This document shows, piece after piece, positions 1 through 10,830 of a stretch of DNA of 64,000 bases. The notes beneath the pieces are model-generated. The model ran no database searches and was not told where the DNA came from. It worked only from the letters and a program-made list of their open reading frames with translations. A program made the position numbers and the translations under genes. Source of the DNA: Leptobrachium leishanense (taxonomy: Eukaryota; Chordata; Amphibia; Anura; Megophryidae); assembly GCA_009667805.1 (NCBI GenBank), contig CM019064.1:76258400-76322399 (forward strand). The letters run 5' to 3'. Each line of letters opens with the position of its first letter. Position 1 is the first letter of the stretch.

Positions 1-188
1 CGTTAGCCCTTATGTTTAATACAGGACAATTAATACCGACAGAGTATTATAGCAATATGTTCGATGTTGTATAATAATTGATTATACTGTTTTTTTCACG
101 TGTATATGCTGCGCACACCACACACAAGAAAAACACAAATATGGTGTAAGGCCAAAAGGCCCTGCTTGAAAGAGTTTTAAATCTAAAG

Positions 189-372
189 CAGTGTCTCCTA
201 ACCCTGGTCCTCAAGTACCCGTAACAGATCAGGTTTGCCAGATATCTGAAGCACAGCACAGGTGATCTGATTTGCTGCTCAGTGATTGCAGGATTCAGCC
301 TGCGTTTCTCCAAGGCGATCCTTAAAATCTGGCCTGTTAGGGGTTGTTGTGAATCAGGGTTGGGAACCACTG
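189..372. mobile_element. Hairpin MITE, family P (hAT-like ends)
   Basis: About 184 bp whose two ends are inverted copies of each other (start CAGTGTCTCCTAACCCTGGT, end reading GGGTTGGGAACCACTG). The middle contains the phrase 'gatatctgaagcacagcaca' found in every copy of this family. Other copies are at 2235-4673 (interrupted), 18250-18433, 59879-60056, 60608-60783 and 62831-63014. The 8-bp flanks are only weakly alike here, so this is an old insertion. It has no coding capacity; assignment to hAT-type elements is inferred from the CAG ends and the 8-bp duplications of better copies. Confidence 0.75.
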
Positions 373-1379
373 ACCTTGAGTATGTACACCTTGTATAGTG
401 GTTATTCGAAGACAGCCAGTAATTGCCGAAGTTGCGCACAATGTTATTGCAATCACAAATTTCTGTGGTTTACAAAAAAGAAATCTAAAGATCAGCAACC
501 GGAACAGATTTGCGGTGAAGTTCCTCCTGTAGCTGTTTGGATTCCTCTCTTTGTGAAACACACGTGTCAGTTTGTAACGCAGGTTGTAACACCTCAGTTT
601 TCAGTTTTTTGCAACTGTCAAACACTGGTGCTTTGACCCTGCTGAACGTTTTCCAGGCATTTTATAGGTAAAGGTACCCTTCACATTATAACCTCTTGGA
701 CGTGCCCCACATATCTTCGGCAGAATAGTGTTTCACCGCAACATGTGGAGGACAACCCCTCATACATCATGGTTTGTCCGCAACCGCAGGAGAGATCGCG
801 GCTGTTCCGTCTGGAGTCCCACGGTGGTCTGACTTCCTTGAAGTGAGACCTTGCCGTGGGGGCACCCCGACACACAAATGCCATTGAGCCAGTGAGATGA
901 CATAATTTTCAGGCGAAACCCCCAGGGCCAGATAAATGTCTAAAGGGGAGAGGGGGTCTTGAAGGTATAGACCACCCAAAACAAATAATTTTCTTTTTTT
1001 TAAATCAAAACATAGCACACAGGAGACCTCTAATGACAGCTTAAACAACTCAAAACTGCCTAGAGACCCCCACATTTAATAAATAACAACCCCCCATACA
1101 TATTTATTAATAGCTATTCCATGTGAAAAAATATTTTTTACATTTTGAATAAACTGACTAATTTTGCAAACGTTTCCCCATTTCTGAAAGCTTACATCAT
1201 AAAGAAACCTATAACCTCAAATGTTATCCTGATTACTTGTAGAAAAAAAACTGTTTTTGATATTTATTTTGCACTTCTTTTTTTTCCCTGTTTTTTAAAA
1301 TAACGAGACATATACACATAGTAATGACAGATTTTTAATCTGCCGAGTCTGCTGAAAAAAATTCTATGTAACATGTCTG
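373..1379. other. Unassigned DNA, AT-rich on the right
   Basis: No gene or complete transposon was recognised. The segment 660-900 is moderately GC-rich and reads like part of an unknown repeat. Positions 1000-1380 are AT-rich with runs of A and T, and resemble the interior of the piggyBac-type elements further right. Confidence 0.4.
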
Positions 1380-1490
1380 GGTCCTACAATAAAACATGAC
1401 TTCAAATCATAATTTAAACATGAGGAACACAAAACGGTCAAAATGAGCTCAGTACACAGGGGTGAAATGGCTCAGCAGCCAAGGGGTTAA
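1380..1490. mobile_element. End of a piggyBac-type MITE
   Basis: The stretch ending in 'agccaaggggttaa' matches in order the segment ending at 46014 (cacaaaa-ggtca-aatgag, then ctcagcag, then aggggttaa). It finishes on TTAA at 1487-1490, the target of piggyBac transposons. The left end was not located, so only this terminal part is claimed. Confidence 0.45.
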
Positions 1491-1683
1491 AAGTAGAGAA
1501 AAGGCTGATAGACCACCTTATATTGTGGATTGTCCAAAGGCCCTCATTGCTTTTCATGTTTGTCCTTCACTACATACCATAACACGTTGATTTTCTACAG
1601 GACGAAAATCGCTAAGCAGAAAATGTTCCCATGATGCAATTTCAACATTATTTGCTTCTATAGTTTTAACCCCATACAGCCGG

Positions 1684-1915
1684 CGTCCAAAGGGAAGCAC
1701 GTCTTGCAGCTCTCTGGCAACTCCTACGTCCCGCCTCAATTCCCTCCAGCCAATCACTGTCATTGGCTGCAGCGGGACTGCAGCTAATGATGTCGATCAA
1801 ATCCAGAGAAGGTAGGCCGGCTGTAGGAGTTACCAGAGAGCTGCGGGGCGTGCTATGCCGCCTCTCTGGGTTCAGGCCCAATACGTGCTGGGACAGCATA
1901 GCACGCCCGACAGTG
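1684..1915. repeat. Imperfect inverted repeat
   Basis: The arm at about 1690-1730 (cacgtcttgcagctctctgg) pairs with about 1818-1852 (ccagagagctgcggggcgtg), and 1846-1856 (gcgtgctatgc) pairs with 1897-1907 (gcatagcacgc). This is probably an old foldback repeat of unknown family. The rest of 1491-2226 shows nothing recognisable. Confidence 0.45.
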
Positions 1916-2272
1916 TTAATCAAAGGGACACTTTCAGCATCAAAACAATATATGCTCCTCAGGTAGACTACTGACCAATGAAGTCTCCTGTCCTTCACTC
2001 TCACTTCTGATTTTGGCTGATGATGGAAATGTACAAATAATAAAATATCCCTATGGTTAAAATATGAGGACCATAGGCGTACGCTGACCATATTTTAAGG
2101 TGTTCCACATGTTACATTTATTACTCACAAACTGAAATTAATCGCTAACTGTTAATTTTCATGTTCTATATCAGTGGTTGTTAGTGGTATGGTGTAGAGG
2201 TCAGCGCTTCTTTACCACCTCTACCTGTCTATATCAGTGTTTCTCAACCGCAGTTCTCAAGTACCCCTACCA

Positions 2273-3857
2273 CAGTGACGTGTGGTGAGGTCAGTGGCTG
2301 GTGAGGCACTGGCTAGTATCAGAGCCAGATATACACAGGACCCCAGAATTATATGTACCCAGGCAAACAGACTCCGGAAATATATGTACCAGGCAGACAG
2401 ACCCCAGAATTATATGTACCAGGCAATCAGACCCCAGAATTATATCTACCCAGGCAGCACAGACCCCATAATTATATGTACCCAGGCAGGCAGACCCCAG
2501 AATTATATGTACCCAGCAGCACAGACCCCAGAATTATATGTACCCAGCAGCACAGACCCCAGAATTATATGTACCCAGGCAGCACAGACCCCAGAATTAT
2601 ATGTACCCAGGCAGGCAGACCCAAGAATTATTTGTACCCAGCAGCACAGACCCCTGAATTATATGTACCAGGCAGACAGACCCCTGAATTATATATACCA
2701 GGCAGACAGACCCCAGAATTATATGTACCAGGAAATCAGACCCCAGAATTATATGTACCCAGCAGCACAGACCCCAGAATTATATGTACCAGGCAATCAG
2801 ACGCCAAGATTATACTTACCCAGCAGCACAGACCCCAGAATTATATGTACCCAGGCAGACAGACCCCAGAAATATATGTATGAGGCAGACAGAGTCCAGA
2901 ATTATATGTACCAGGCAATCAGACCCCAGAATTGTATGTACCCAGCAGCACAGACCCCAGAATTATATGTACCAGCAGCACAGACCCCAGGATTATACTT
3001 ACCCAGCAGCACAGACCCCAGGATTATACTTACCCAGCAGCACAGACCCCAGAATAATATGTACCAGGCAGACAGACCCCAGAAATATATGTACCAGGCA
3101 GACAGACCCCAGAATTATATGTACCAGGCAGACAGACCCCAGAAATATATGTACCCAGGCAGACAGACCCCAGAAATATATGTACCAGCCAGTCAGGCAT
3201 GCTCCATCGGGTTCCTCTCTGTCACTGCTCTCTGGCGCTCCTGCGCACAATGGATGAGTAGTCAGACACTCGTCTCATCTCTCTGACACTGCCTGACTCA
3301 GACATAGTCAGACAATGTCAGAGGTTGAGGCCACCCCCCAGCACAGTAGCACATACATGCTCTGAGCTCTCCCTCCCCCCGTGGCAATGCCCCCATGACT
3401 GACAAGGACAGTCACATGACTGTACTGCGTCAATCAATCCATGGGAGGCCCTGCCTCCCATGGGGGCATTTTTAAAAAATATTTAATGGCTTGAGACCAA
3501 TGGTGCTTTCCCATTGGCTCAAGCAGTTCAATTTCTCTCAGTGACTCTCAGAGAGTCTCAGAGGCACTGAAGAGAGTAGATTCAGGAAGTAGGCAGCAGC
3601 CAGAGGCATAGGCTGGCTCAGTGCTGCCACTGCTGTGTGATGATCCACACACACACACAGCAGCCGGCTAACTGAAAGAAAAAAAAAAGCGGAGGACAGA
3701 GAAAGATGGCGGGGGAGCGTGGAGCAGGTGAGTATCTGAACTTTTTTAAAATTTTCTGATTATTTAAATATGGTAATACCACCACAGCAGCACACTGACT
3801 TTATGGAATGGCAGGTGAGGCCCTGCCTCACCTGCCGCCCCTGACTGCACGTCCCTG
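2273..3857. mobile_element. Non-autonomous hAT element J with minisatellite
   Basis: It is flanked by the perfect 8-bp duplication ccctacca (2265-2272 and 3858-3865). The ends are inverted (CAGTGACGTGTGGTGAGG on the left, complement of CTGACTGCACGTCCCTG on the right). An 8-bp duplication with CAG-type ends is the hAT signature. No transposase is present; the left half is a minisatellite and the right half is unique GC-moderate DNA. It sits inside a family P MITE. Confidence 0.85.
2335..3200. repeat. Minisatellite of about 27-31 bp units
   Basis: About thirty tandem units built around 'cagaccccagaattatatgt', with 'acc(c)aggcagacag' and 'acccagcagcacag' variants. Long open frames across it (up to 334 codons) are produced by the repeat and carry Tyr/Pro/Gln/Thr-rich periodic peptides, so they are not considered genes. 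The unit resembles those in the hAT elements at 9342-11071 and 47629-48742. Confidence 0.9.
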
Positions 3858-3947
3858 CCCTACCAGGCCAGGTTTTCCAGATATCTGAAGCACAGCACAG
3901 GTAATATGATTTGCTGCTCAGTGATTGCAGGATTCAGCCTGCGTTTC

Positions 3948-4585
3948 TGCATTTGTGCGGCGAAACGCGTTCTGGAGGTTATTTTAATTATGTTTTTATA
4001 AATTTTATTTTTTTCATCTCCAATCCTGTTTCTGCTTTGCCATTTTCTAGATCCTTGGTGGTTTTTCCTCTGGGTTTTTCTCCCATCCTAAAAAAACCAT
4101 GGGCATACATCCACGAGCTATATGAGCTCCTCAGAATGTGAGTACAATTCCATTTGTATATTATATTGTGACCTTTTGCGGACCTGCACAAGAAGTTTTT
4201 CCTTTTCTCTTTCCACTGCATGACTTTGGATAGAGTATCTGCTGCAAGGTGGGGGTCACCTGAGAAATTGAAGACAAATTACCCACACGCCTGGACCCAC
4301 TCAGAGCGAGTGTCACGGCTCTTCACTTGTGAGTGGGACATCTATTAGATACACTCAAAGTATATATTTTATTTATCCGTGTTGCACTATTATTGTTTAT
4401 TTCTTTTATATATATATGCGAGATCCCAGGACCCCAGAGAGCAATATTTGCGCCGATTCAGGTTATTTATTTCAATATTGTGTGTATTGGTATAGGTAGG
4501 GGAAACCACTATATCCTCTTATTGTCTATCTGGGTTCCTTGGTGGTGGATGCATGTTGTATGGCGCTGCACCATCTCTTGTTTAG
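3948..4585 (+). mobile_element. Unclassified retroposon
   Basis: This 638-bp segment interrupts the family P MITE. The MITE phrase starting 'attgcaggattcag' occurs on both sides (3924-3947 and 4586-4609), which fits a target duplication of about 24 bp with two differences; that length is typical of LINE-driven insertion. The left part carries 'gtgcggcgaaacgcgttctg'. No open frame of known type and no SINE boxes were recognised, so class and strand are uncertain. Confidence 0.45.
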
Positions 4586-4681
4586 ATTGCAGGATTCAGT
4601 CTGCATTTCCCAAAGGTAATCCTTAAAACCTGGCCTGTTAGGGGGACTTGAGGACCGCGGTTGCGAACCACTGTTCTATAT

Positions 4682-5700
4682 CTTGAATCAAATAAGAAAA
4701 ACCCAAAAAGTGTAGATTGTGCGTAACAGGTTGAAAGCTGGAGCAGTTCATCGAGCAGGCACATCCTTCTGTGTATGCGTCTACATACAAAATATGTGAC
4801 CTCACGGCCGGCACACAACAAAATTATCATTCAGTCACAATGTTTCCAGAAATGTATCTGTATCAGCTATGCACATTCACAATTGCATCTATGTATATAT
4901 TTGTGATGTGGTTATGAGCTGGGAGTTTCACACATTATTTTGGATGAACAGAACGACATTCATTGTAAAATAAAATTCATGAGGGGCCAACACGCAGTAT
5001 GTCAGCTGATATGGGACTACATCTCCCATGGTGCTTAGCTGGCCATTGGCTGAAGAGCAACCCTTCTCTTATGTGCCAGTTACTATATGGTGAATTGCTG
5101 CACGTGGCGTCAACAACTGGATGGCAACAATATGTGATATTCACAAATTATTGTTACAAGGTCAACAAAGCCAGCTGTAAATAGAGCGGAGAACTCAATC
5201 ACCTCTGCATGGTGGGATATTGTATCTCTGGCAACGCCACAATTCACAACTCTTCAGCAGCCTTCTGCTGTATTACACCACAACATCTGGAGGGCCAAGG
5301 TTACTGACCCTGAACTAGAAGTTCAAGGAAATATAAACATTATACAAGGTTATTATCATCAAGGGTTTAAAGTGACATTTTAGTAGTATCTGAATTTTCT
5401 ACTAAGTAACTCCTTACCCTAAAACAAGCATTTTTCTGATTTAAATCTCTATACTGTATATATCCTATTCAAATGAGTCCGCAGATTCTCCCTCTTAACC
5501 ATAAAGGCAATTTCGTAACTCATCAGCGACGACTCCTGCTGTGCATTTCTATCCAAATCCCATTTTGTATTATTTATGGGTAATTTTTGACATCTGACAC
5601 ACATGGAGTTAATTGGCACGTAATGCTTATGCGATTAGTTAAGGCGCACCTGTCACGGCCAACAGGAGACATGCTCATTTGACAAAGAATTACTCTCTAT
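4682..5700. other. Unassigned intergenic DNA
   Basis: No gene, SINE box or transposon end was recognised. Confidence 0.4.
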
Positions 5701-5828
5701 GGCTATATTACATAGTTGGTGCTAACTTAACCAGAGCTGTTGTTAACTTAAAACCTCCATTGGCTATAATGGCTCTGGTAAGTTTACAACAGCTCTGGTT
5801 AAGTTAGCACCAACCTTGTAATATGGCC
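5701..5828. mobile_element. Small hairpin MITE, family Q
   Basis: A 128-bp inverted repeat: 'gttggtgctaacttaaccag' near the left end is repeated in reverse complement near the right end, and the outer tips are ggctatattaca and tgtaatatggcc. A second copy is at about 58715-58846. It has no coding capacity and its superfamily is unknown. Confidence 0.75.
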
Positions 5829-7265
5829 CTATATGTGTTATCACATACATAGGAAATTACGTCATTGTTTTTACTAACGAAAAATACTGTCACTCAATTC
5901 TGGTGGCATGCCGCAGGGGAGAGTGACAGCTGGGAGCAGAAAGATGTCCGACAAGGCAGCCCTCCACTCACTTTGTGCACCTGATCAACTGCCGGCATGC
6001 TGCCTGATTAATCGGCACACTGATCTCACCACTGTGAACCAATCAAGCAGTGCTGTGGAGGCGGGCCTCAGTAAGCTACACTCACAAGGGGGGAAGATGG
6101 TGATGCCTGTAGGTGTAGAGGGGTAATTATTGACCGTGATATCTAATCAAGGGACGAGATACTCCAAATATCATTGTGACCAATGCCATGTCCACCCCCT
6201 GATGGGGTAGCTCAGCCAAAGTTGTCTTGGTCTGTACAGGTGCACTTAAATGAGGGAGATGTCTGCAGATTATTTAAAAGAAGAGATAGATAATTGATAC
6301 AAATTAGGAAAATGCTTGTTTTAACAGGTTGATTGCGGTAAAGTTCCAAAATCTGCTGGAACATCCCTTTGAACCTTTAATTGTAATCAACGTGGCAAAA
6401 TGTTTGGTTGTTTTTTTTAATCCTCCTTGGATTTCCATCGTAAAATCATTATTTCAATAAATATTGTTATATCATGATTGGGACGACGCATAGCTCTCCG
6501 TGCACATCATGAAACCAAGTCCAGCAAAATCTGACATCTAAACTTCTGTGCATCAACAGGTGTCTGCCGGCTTAAAAAAAGCATAACAAAAACCAGGTAT
6601 TATTTTGAGGATCAAAAGAACAAACAAATAACTTGCGATCGTGACTCCTCTTATGTTTATCATTATGAATGAGTATTACATTTCAGTGTGTGGACAGATT
6701 TGTAAAACTTACTTTGCGAATCGAGGGAAGAGCGCGATACACTCCTGGATCATTCAGGCTGATACTCAGGATGGAGGTGGCGGTGGTGATTATGTCCTGA
6801 ATTCAGGGTACGTACATACTGCTATTTACATATACCCACATTAACAGCCACGTACGGAAAAAGAACTTTTGTCTAATAACTTACAATTTATCTTTAGAAA
6901 AATAGTCTGCGTTCCTTGCATCCTAGCGCACATTGCAACATTGTCATTTTGTACGTATTATGGTAACTGTCTCTTAAATCCTGAGGATGTGTGTGTTTTG
7001 TTATTTTTTCATATTATCTGTATTTTTCATGTATGAAGGACCAGATTGTGACTGTATAGTGACACACGGTGCAGCCACCTGTGCCTGCTGAGCGAGCTGG
7101 ACGCTCACGTCATTCATTTAGCTTGCAGTCAATGGATGCATGCACGCCGCCGTGTACACCCTTATACGGATTAGATGCATGCATGTGTCTGTGTGAGCGC
7201 TGCGCTGACGGGGAACGGCAGCTCTTTATGTCTATGCATTTCCATAACAGCTGCCTGACCACAGA
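5829..7265. other. Unassigned intergenic DNA
   Basis: Mixed-composition DNA with short open frames only. No splice-supported coding exon was recognised, and no SGSM2-like second exon was found here by eye. Confidence 0.4.
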
Positions 7266-7900
7266 CAATGAACACTTAGTGCACAGAGACATGTGTTTGT
7301 GTGTGTATGTCATAGTGTGTTTCTGTTTGTATGCGTGCATATCTGTGTATGCATGTGTGTCCGTGTGTGATCGAGTGTGTGTATGTATACATGTGTTTGT
7401 ATGTGTTAGTGAATGTGTGTGCAGGATCATGCCTGCGCTACAATCCCTATATGTCAGTGCACACATGTGTTATATGTATTGATTTTTTTTTCATATGTGC
7501 ATTTGCAAACACAAATGTGTGTATCTGTACATATGTGCACCGACTTATGTGCAATCAGTAAAGCTTTGTGTGTTGGTATATGTATAAAGATTTGTGTGTA
7601 AATCGTCATGCATGTGCATATGTATATTTGTGTAGGATATTTGGGATTATGTGTGTGTTTAGATTGATGTGTGTTCAGGCTAAGTATATATATATATATG
7701 TATATACACACACAAAACCCAGGTGTAACACAGGCACATACCCATGTCTGTATACATTTTATGTTTGTGTATAGATATACACATGTAATGCATATATACA
7801 CACATGCATGTGCTTGGGTTGTGTGTATATATATACACACATCTCATATAACCACATGTACATACAGTATATATATATACCTCTGGGGATAGCTATATGG
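7266..7900. repeat. TG/CA-rich low-complexity tract
   Basis: Degenerate tgtgtgtatg-type repeats with (TA)n at about 7685-7700 and 7868-7880. Frames on both strands are open at once and encode Cys/Val/Tyr-rich or His/Thr-rich peptides, which is a composition artefact. It lies in the presumed first intron of the SGSM2-like gene. Confidence 0.85.
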
Positions 7901-8016
7901 CTATATATCCCTGGTTAAGATGCATTTATTATACACACACCCTACAGCAGAGTGTTTCTCCATGCATGCAGCCTCATACACACATGATGTAAGATGATGC
8001 TTATGCCTGCATTTAC

Positions 8017-8073
8017 CTCCTTCTTGACGTTCCACAGCAGCTTCTCCTTGGTGCTGTCATCCGAGCAGCTCAT
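8017..8073 (-). CDS. sgsm2: SGSM2-like protein, first coding exon
   Basis: Nineteen codons start at ATG 8073 in a good initiation context (CACCATGAG) and end in GAG followed by the splice donor GTAAAT (GT at 8016-8015). The peptide ends in KEKLLWNVKKE, which by recall matches the start of small G-protein signalling modulators, closest to SGSM2. Those proteins have an N-terminal RUN domain and a C-terminal TBC (Rab-GAP) domain and act on Rab/Rap-type GTPases at membranes. In the family the exon 2 peptide continues with the start of the RUN domain. That exon was not found at 1-8016, so intron 1 probably runs beyond the window. SGSM1 is the main alternative. Support is the short peptide, the donor and the promoter-like DNA upstream. 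Confidence 0.7.
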
Positions 8074-8090
8074 GGTGCTGGGGCAGAGGA

Positions 8091-8113
8091 TGCTGCTGCT
8101 GCTGCTGCTGCTG
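8091..8113 (-). repeat. CAG/CTG trinucleotide tract in 5' UTR
   Basis: About seven CTG units on the plus strand (CAG in the mRNA sense), 18 bases upstream of the start codon. In frame with the ATG it would read as serine codons, but it is outside the recognised coding start. Confidence 0.8.
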
Positions 8114-8354
8114 GTGGTGATGGAGATGCTGCTCCTGTGCCTGAGCTGCTGTGCTGTGAGGCTGTTGGTGATGCTCGCTCCCTGGTGCTCCCCCTCTTGC
8201 TGCCGTTGTCATCGTTTAGGACTCTACATGACGTGATAGCACCGGGCTGCCCCTCTCCCCCTCCCACTGATTACCTCGGCCCCCTGCCCCGCCCCTGCTC
8301 GGGCTGTGTGGTCGCACGCCGTTCTTAAAGGGACATGGCCTGCGCGTCGCAGCT

Positions 8355-8368
8355 GTCACCATGGCAAC
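8355..8368. promoter_or_regulatory. RFX-type X-box
   Basis: GTCACCATGGCAAC has two inverted half-sites separated by AT and fits the RFX factor consensus (RYYNYY, 1-3 nt, RRNRAC). It lies about 280 bases upstream of the SGSM2-like start codon. Function is inferred from the motif only. Confidence 0.5.
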
Positions 8369-8664
8369 CTGGCCATCCCAATCCATCTGAGACAAGGACC
8401 TAATGGGGAAAAAATGACATATAATAATTATAAGTTTAAAGCAGCATGGACTTGTAAAGAACACATCCACACACCTTACTCTCTGTATTAAGCAGCACAC
8501 CATGGCTTTTTTTTTTCACTTTTCTTTTTACTCTTGGCTTTTTAAAAACACACCCTGACAAAATAATATTATTTCTGAGCAAATGGCAGCATAAAACTGC
8601 GTGTGAGAGCTGGAAAAAGGGGTGCTCTCTGCTCTACCTGACATCTCGCTTTCTTATGGATTTA

Positions 8665-8854
8665 GGCTGGGGTCAGACGAGCGTCTTTGGAGAGAGGACA
8701 TTCCTTCCACTCGACGCCCGTCTGGCCACCTCGCTGAGCACACTCAGCGCTGCAAAGTGCAGCCCCGTTAACCTAGCGCATCGACGGGGAGGCTTTGATA
8801 ACGGACGCTTTTAGCACGCGCATTTCGTGCGTGCGCACAAGCGTGTGACCAGCC
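8665..8854. mobile_element. Harbinger-like MITE (short form)
   Basis: It begins GGCTGGGGTCAGACGAGCG after TTA and ends GCGTGTGACCAGCC, an imperfect inverted copy. The TIR is of the same type as the longer copies at 26517, 41081 and 47101. The interior 'cattccttccactcgacgcc' recurs (with differences) at 38170-38345. A matching TSD on the right was not found. Confidence 0.5.
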
Positions 8855-9418
8855 CTGTTGCAGCATCACAACGCTGCAACGGACGCCAGTATGTAAGCAC
8901 GTCAGTACGGGCACACATAGTGCTACTCCTCAGAACTGGCCCTATGAAAATCGCCGTGGGCTGTATTCCAAGGTTGGCAATAAGATAATGTCTTGAGACA
9001 TTACACATAAAGTCTCAAGAAGTTACTTCACCGCCTGGAATCGCTATTCCACTCTTGGTACAAGCTCGGCTTGTGCGAGTATAGCACTTCCCTTTGCGTC
9101 CATAATGTAATTTAATGTCTCCTATACTTTGTACAAGGGCCATTAATTTGCAACTCAGAAAGGAAGTACAAGCTTTTCCAAGGTGTTTGCACTTCCATTC
9201 TGAAGACAGTAACAGGTCTATTCAAAAAAAGGTGAAACTCAGGAGAATTGGCAGGAGAAGTGAACATTCTAGGTTAAAATAGCCAAACCAGAGAAATTCT
9301 CCCATTTATCTCACTTTCCAAATCGACTAGTTGGTCTAGATCAGGGGTCGGCAACCTACGGCCCGTGGGCCGTATACGGCTCGCCACCCTTGTTGTTAAG
9401 GCCCGCGGGGAGATATTG

Positions 9419-9618
9419 CCGGCGGCCGCGTGCTATTCCCTCCTACGAGCGGCCGCCAGCATGAATATCTGCCGCTCGCCTGGGGTTCTATACACCAGCC
9501 AGCCACGATCGCGATCTAGTGAGATCGCGGCTGGCTGGTGTATAGAACCCCAGGCGAGCGGCAGATATTCATGCAGGCGGCCGCTCGTTGGAGTGAAAAG
9601 CACACGGCTGCCGGCAGA
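9419..9618. repeat. Large GC-rich palindrome
   Basis: The arms meet around 'gatctagtgagatc' near 9515-9530. The inner arms (ctgccgctcgcctggggttc...) are almost perfectly inverted over about 45 bp each, and the outer parts (gcggccgc at 9422-9429 and 9581-9588, ccggcggcc / ggctgccgg) continue the symmetry less well. It lies inside hAT element I. Confidence 0.85.
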
Positions 9619-9629
9619 CCATACAGGAG

Positions 9630-10830
9630 GTGAGAGCTGGGGGCAATATATCCATGTGTGAGCTGCTGGGGGCAATATTATTCGTGTGTGAGCTGATGGG
9701 GGCAATATTATCCACGTGTGAGCTGCTGGGGGCAATAATATCCATGTGTGAGCTGCTGGGGCAATATATCTATGTGTCAGGACCTGTACCCCCTGACCCT
9801 CTGGCACCCCCTTTCTAACCTGCAATACTAAACATTGCAAGTTCCTGGACTCTCAGATTTGCCTTCAGCCTCACCTGATCTGCATCCTTGCTAATTGAGG
9901 CCTTGATTTAAAGGAAGCTACACCCCCCTGTGTTCCTTGCACATTGAAGTCCCAGACTGTATTGCAGTGCAGAGCTGATGCCTGATCTCCTGATTCAAAG
10001 CCTTTCCCTAGGACCCTGTTTATTTACCTGGAGGTTTACCATACTACCAGTACCCCCCTTTGCTCCCTGATTCCCCCATCTTGAACCCCTGGTTATCAGA
10101 CCCCTGTATATGGACTTGGACTGCCCTGATTGCCGCCTTGCCTAGACCCCCGCTTTGCCCACAACCATTCTATTGCCTGCCCCCTGCCTGATACCGTTGC
10201 TTATATATCTGTTCCGTGTTATCTGCATTATTGTCTGCACCCCCCCGTATTAAGTTCCCTTTGTGTCTCTTTCTGCTTATTTCTCCAGTATCTTAGTCTC
10301 CTCTTCCTATTCCTCATTTCTCCTGCTTTCTAACTGCTCCCTTAACCTCCCTACCCACTACTCTCAGCCATCCCTTTGGCCTCAACCTCCTTTTCCTGCA
10401 TATCCTCTCCTCCTCCTATAGCTATTCCCCTTTGTGCCCAGTCTCCTCTATTGTTCTGTTCAGATCTCTTGTATCTTTATGTTCTGGTGTTTATTATTTA
10501 ATAAACTCTGTTTATTCTGCAAACCTGCATCACTGCAACTTGGGCTCACTCCCGCACCTGCTGCACTAATTGAAGTCTAAATCCTGATACTATGTGTGAG
10601 CTGCTGGGGGCAATAATATCCATGTGTGAGCTGCTGGGGGCAATATTATCCATGTGTGAGCTGCTGGGGGCAATAATATCCATGTGTGAGCTGCTGGGGG
10701 CAATAAGATCTATGTGCGAGCTGCTGGGGGCAATATTATTCATGTGTGAGCTGCTGGGGGCAGTAATATCCATGTGTGAGCTGCTGGGGGCAATATATCC
10801 ATGTGTGAGCTGCTAGGGCAATATATTAAT
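9630..10830. repeat. 30-bp minisatellite interrupted by an LTR
   Basis: Units 'tgtgagctgctgggggcaat' plus 'aatatccatg' (about 30 bp) run from 9630 to 9774 and continue at 10590-10830. The interruption is the solo LTR 9775-10589. Open frames in these blocks are repeat artefacts. Confidence 0.9.
9775..10589 (+). mobile_element. Solo LTR
   Basis: 815 bp bounded by the 5-bp duplication ctatg (9770-9774 and 10590-10594). It begins TGTCAGGACC and ends CTGATA. A polyadenylation signal AATAAA is near 10500, close to the 3' end, as in the R region of an LTR; this sets the orientation. There is no internal coding region, so this is the product of LTR-LTR recombination. Whether the parent was Ty3-like or retrovirus-like cannot be told. 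Confidence 0.7.

Larger units (their letters stand above)
2235..4673. mobile_element. Family P hairpin MITE split by two insertions
   Basis: The left end is at 2235-2272 (CAGTGTTTCTCAACCGCAGT), the middle at 3866-3947, and the right end at 4586-4673 (ending GCGAACCACTG). Flanks gtctatat (2227-2234) and ttctatat (4674-4681) form a near-perfect 8-bp target duplication. The element was cut first by a hAT (2273-3857) and separately by a retroposon (3948-4585). Joined in order, the remaining pieces match the intact copies at 189-372 and 18250-18433. Confidence 0.8.
8074..8370 (-). promoter_or_regulatory. sgsm2: 5' UTR and GC-rich promoter of the SGSM2-like gene
   Basis: DNA immediately upstream of the start codon is GC-rich, with GC-box-like ccccgcccc at about 8287-8295, a CRE-like tgacgtgat at 8229-8237, and an X-box at 8355-8368. 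Composition falls back to AT-rich beyond about 8400. Such an island over a first exon is typical of a vertebrate housekeeping-type promoter. The transcription start cannot be fixed, and no clear TATA box was seen. Confidence 0.55.

Noticed and set aside
2335..3200. Possible CRISPR array (regular repeats)
   Set aside because: Units are head to tail without unique spacers, and the DNA is vertebrate.
2282..3286. Open frame of 334 codons, Tyr/Pro/Thr-rich repeats
   Set aside because: It is produced by a 27-31 bp minisatellite inside a hAT element. Overlapping frames are equally open and no coding signature exists.
7069..7890. Many overlapping Cys/Val- or His/Thr-rich frames
   Set aside because: TG/CA-rich low complexity gives open frames on both strands at once.
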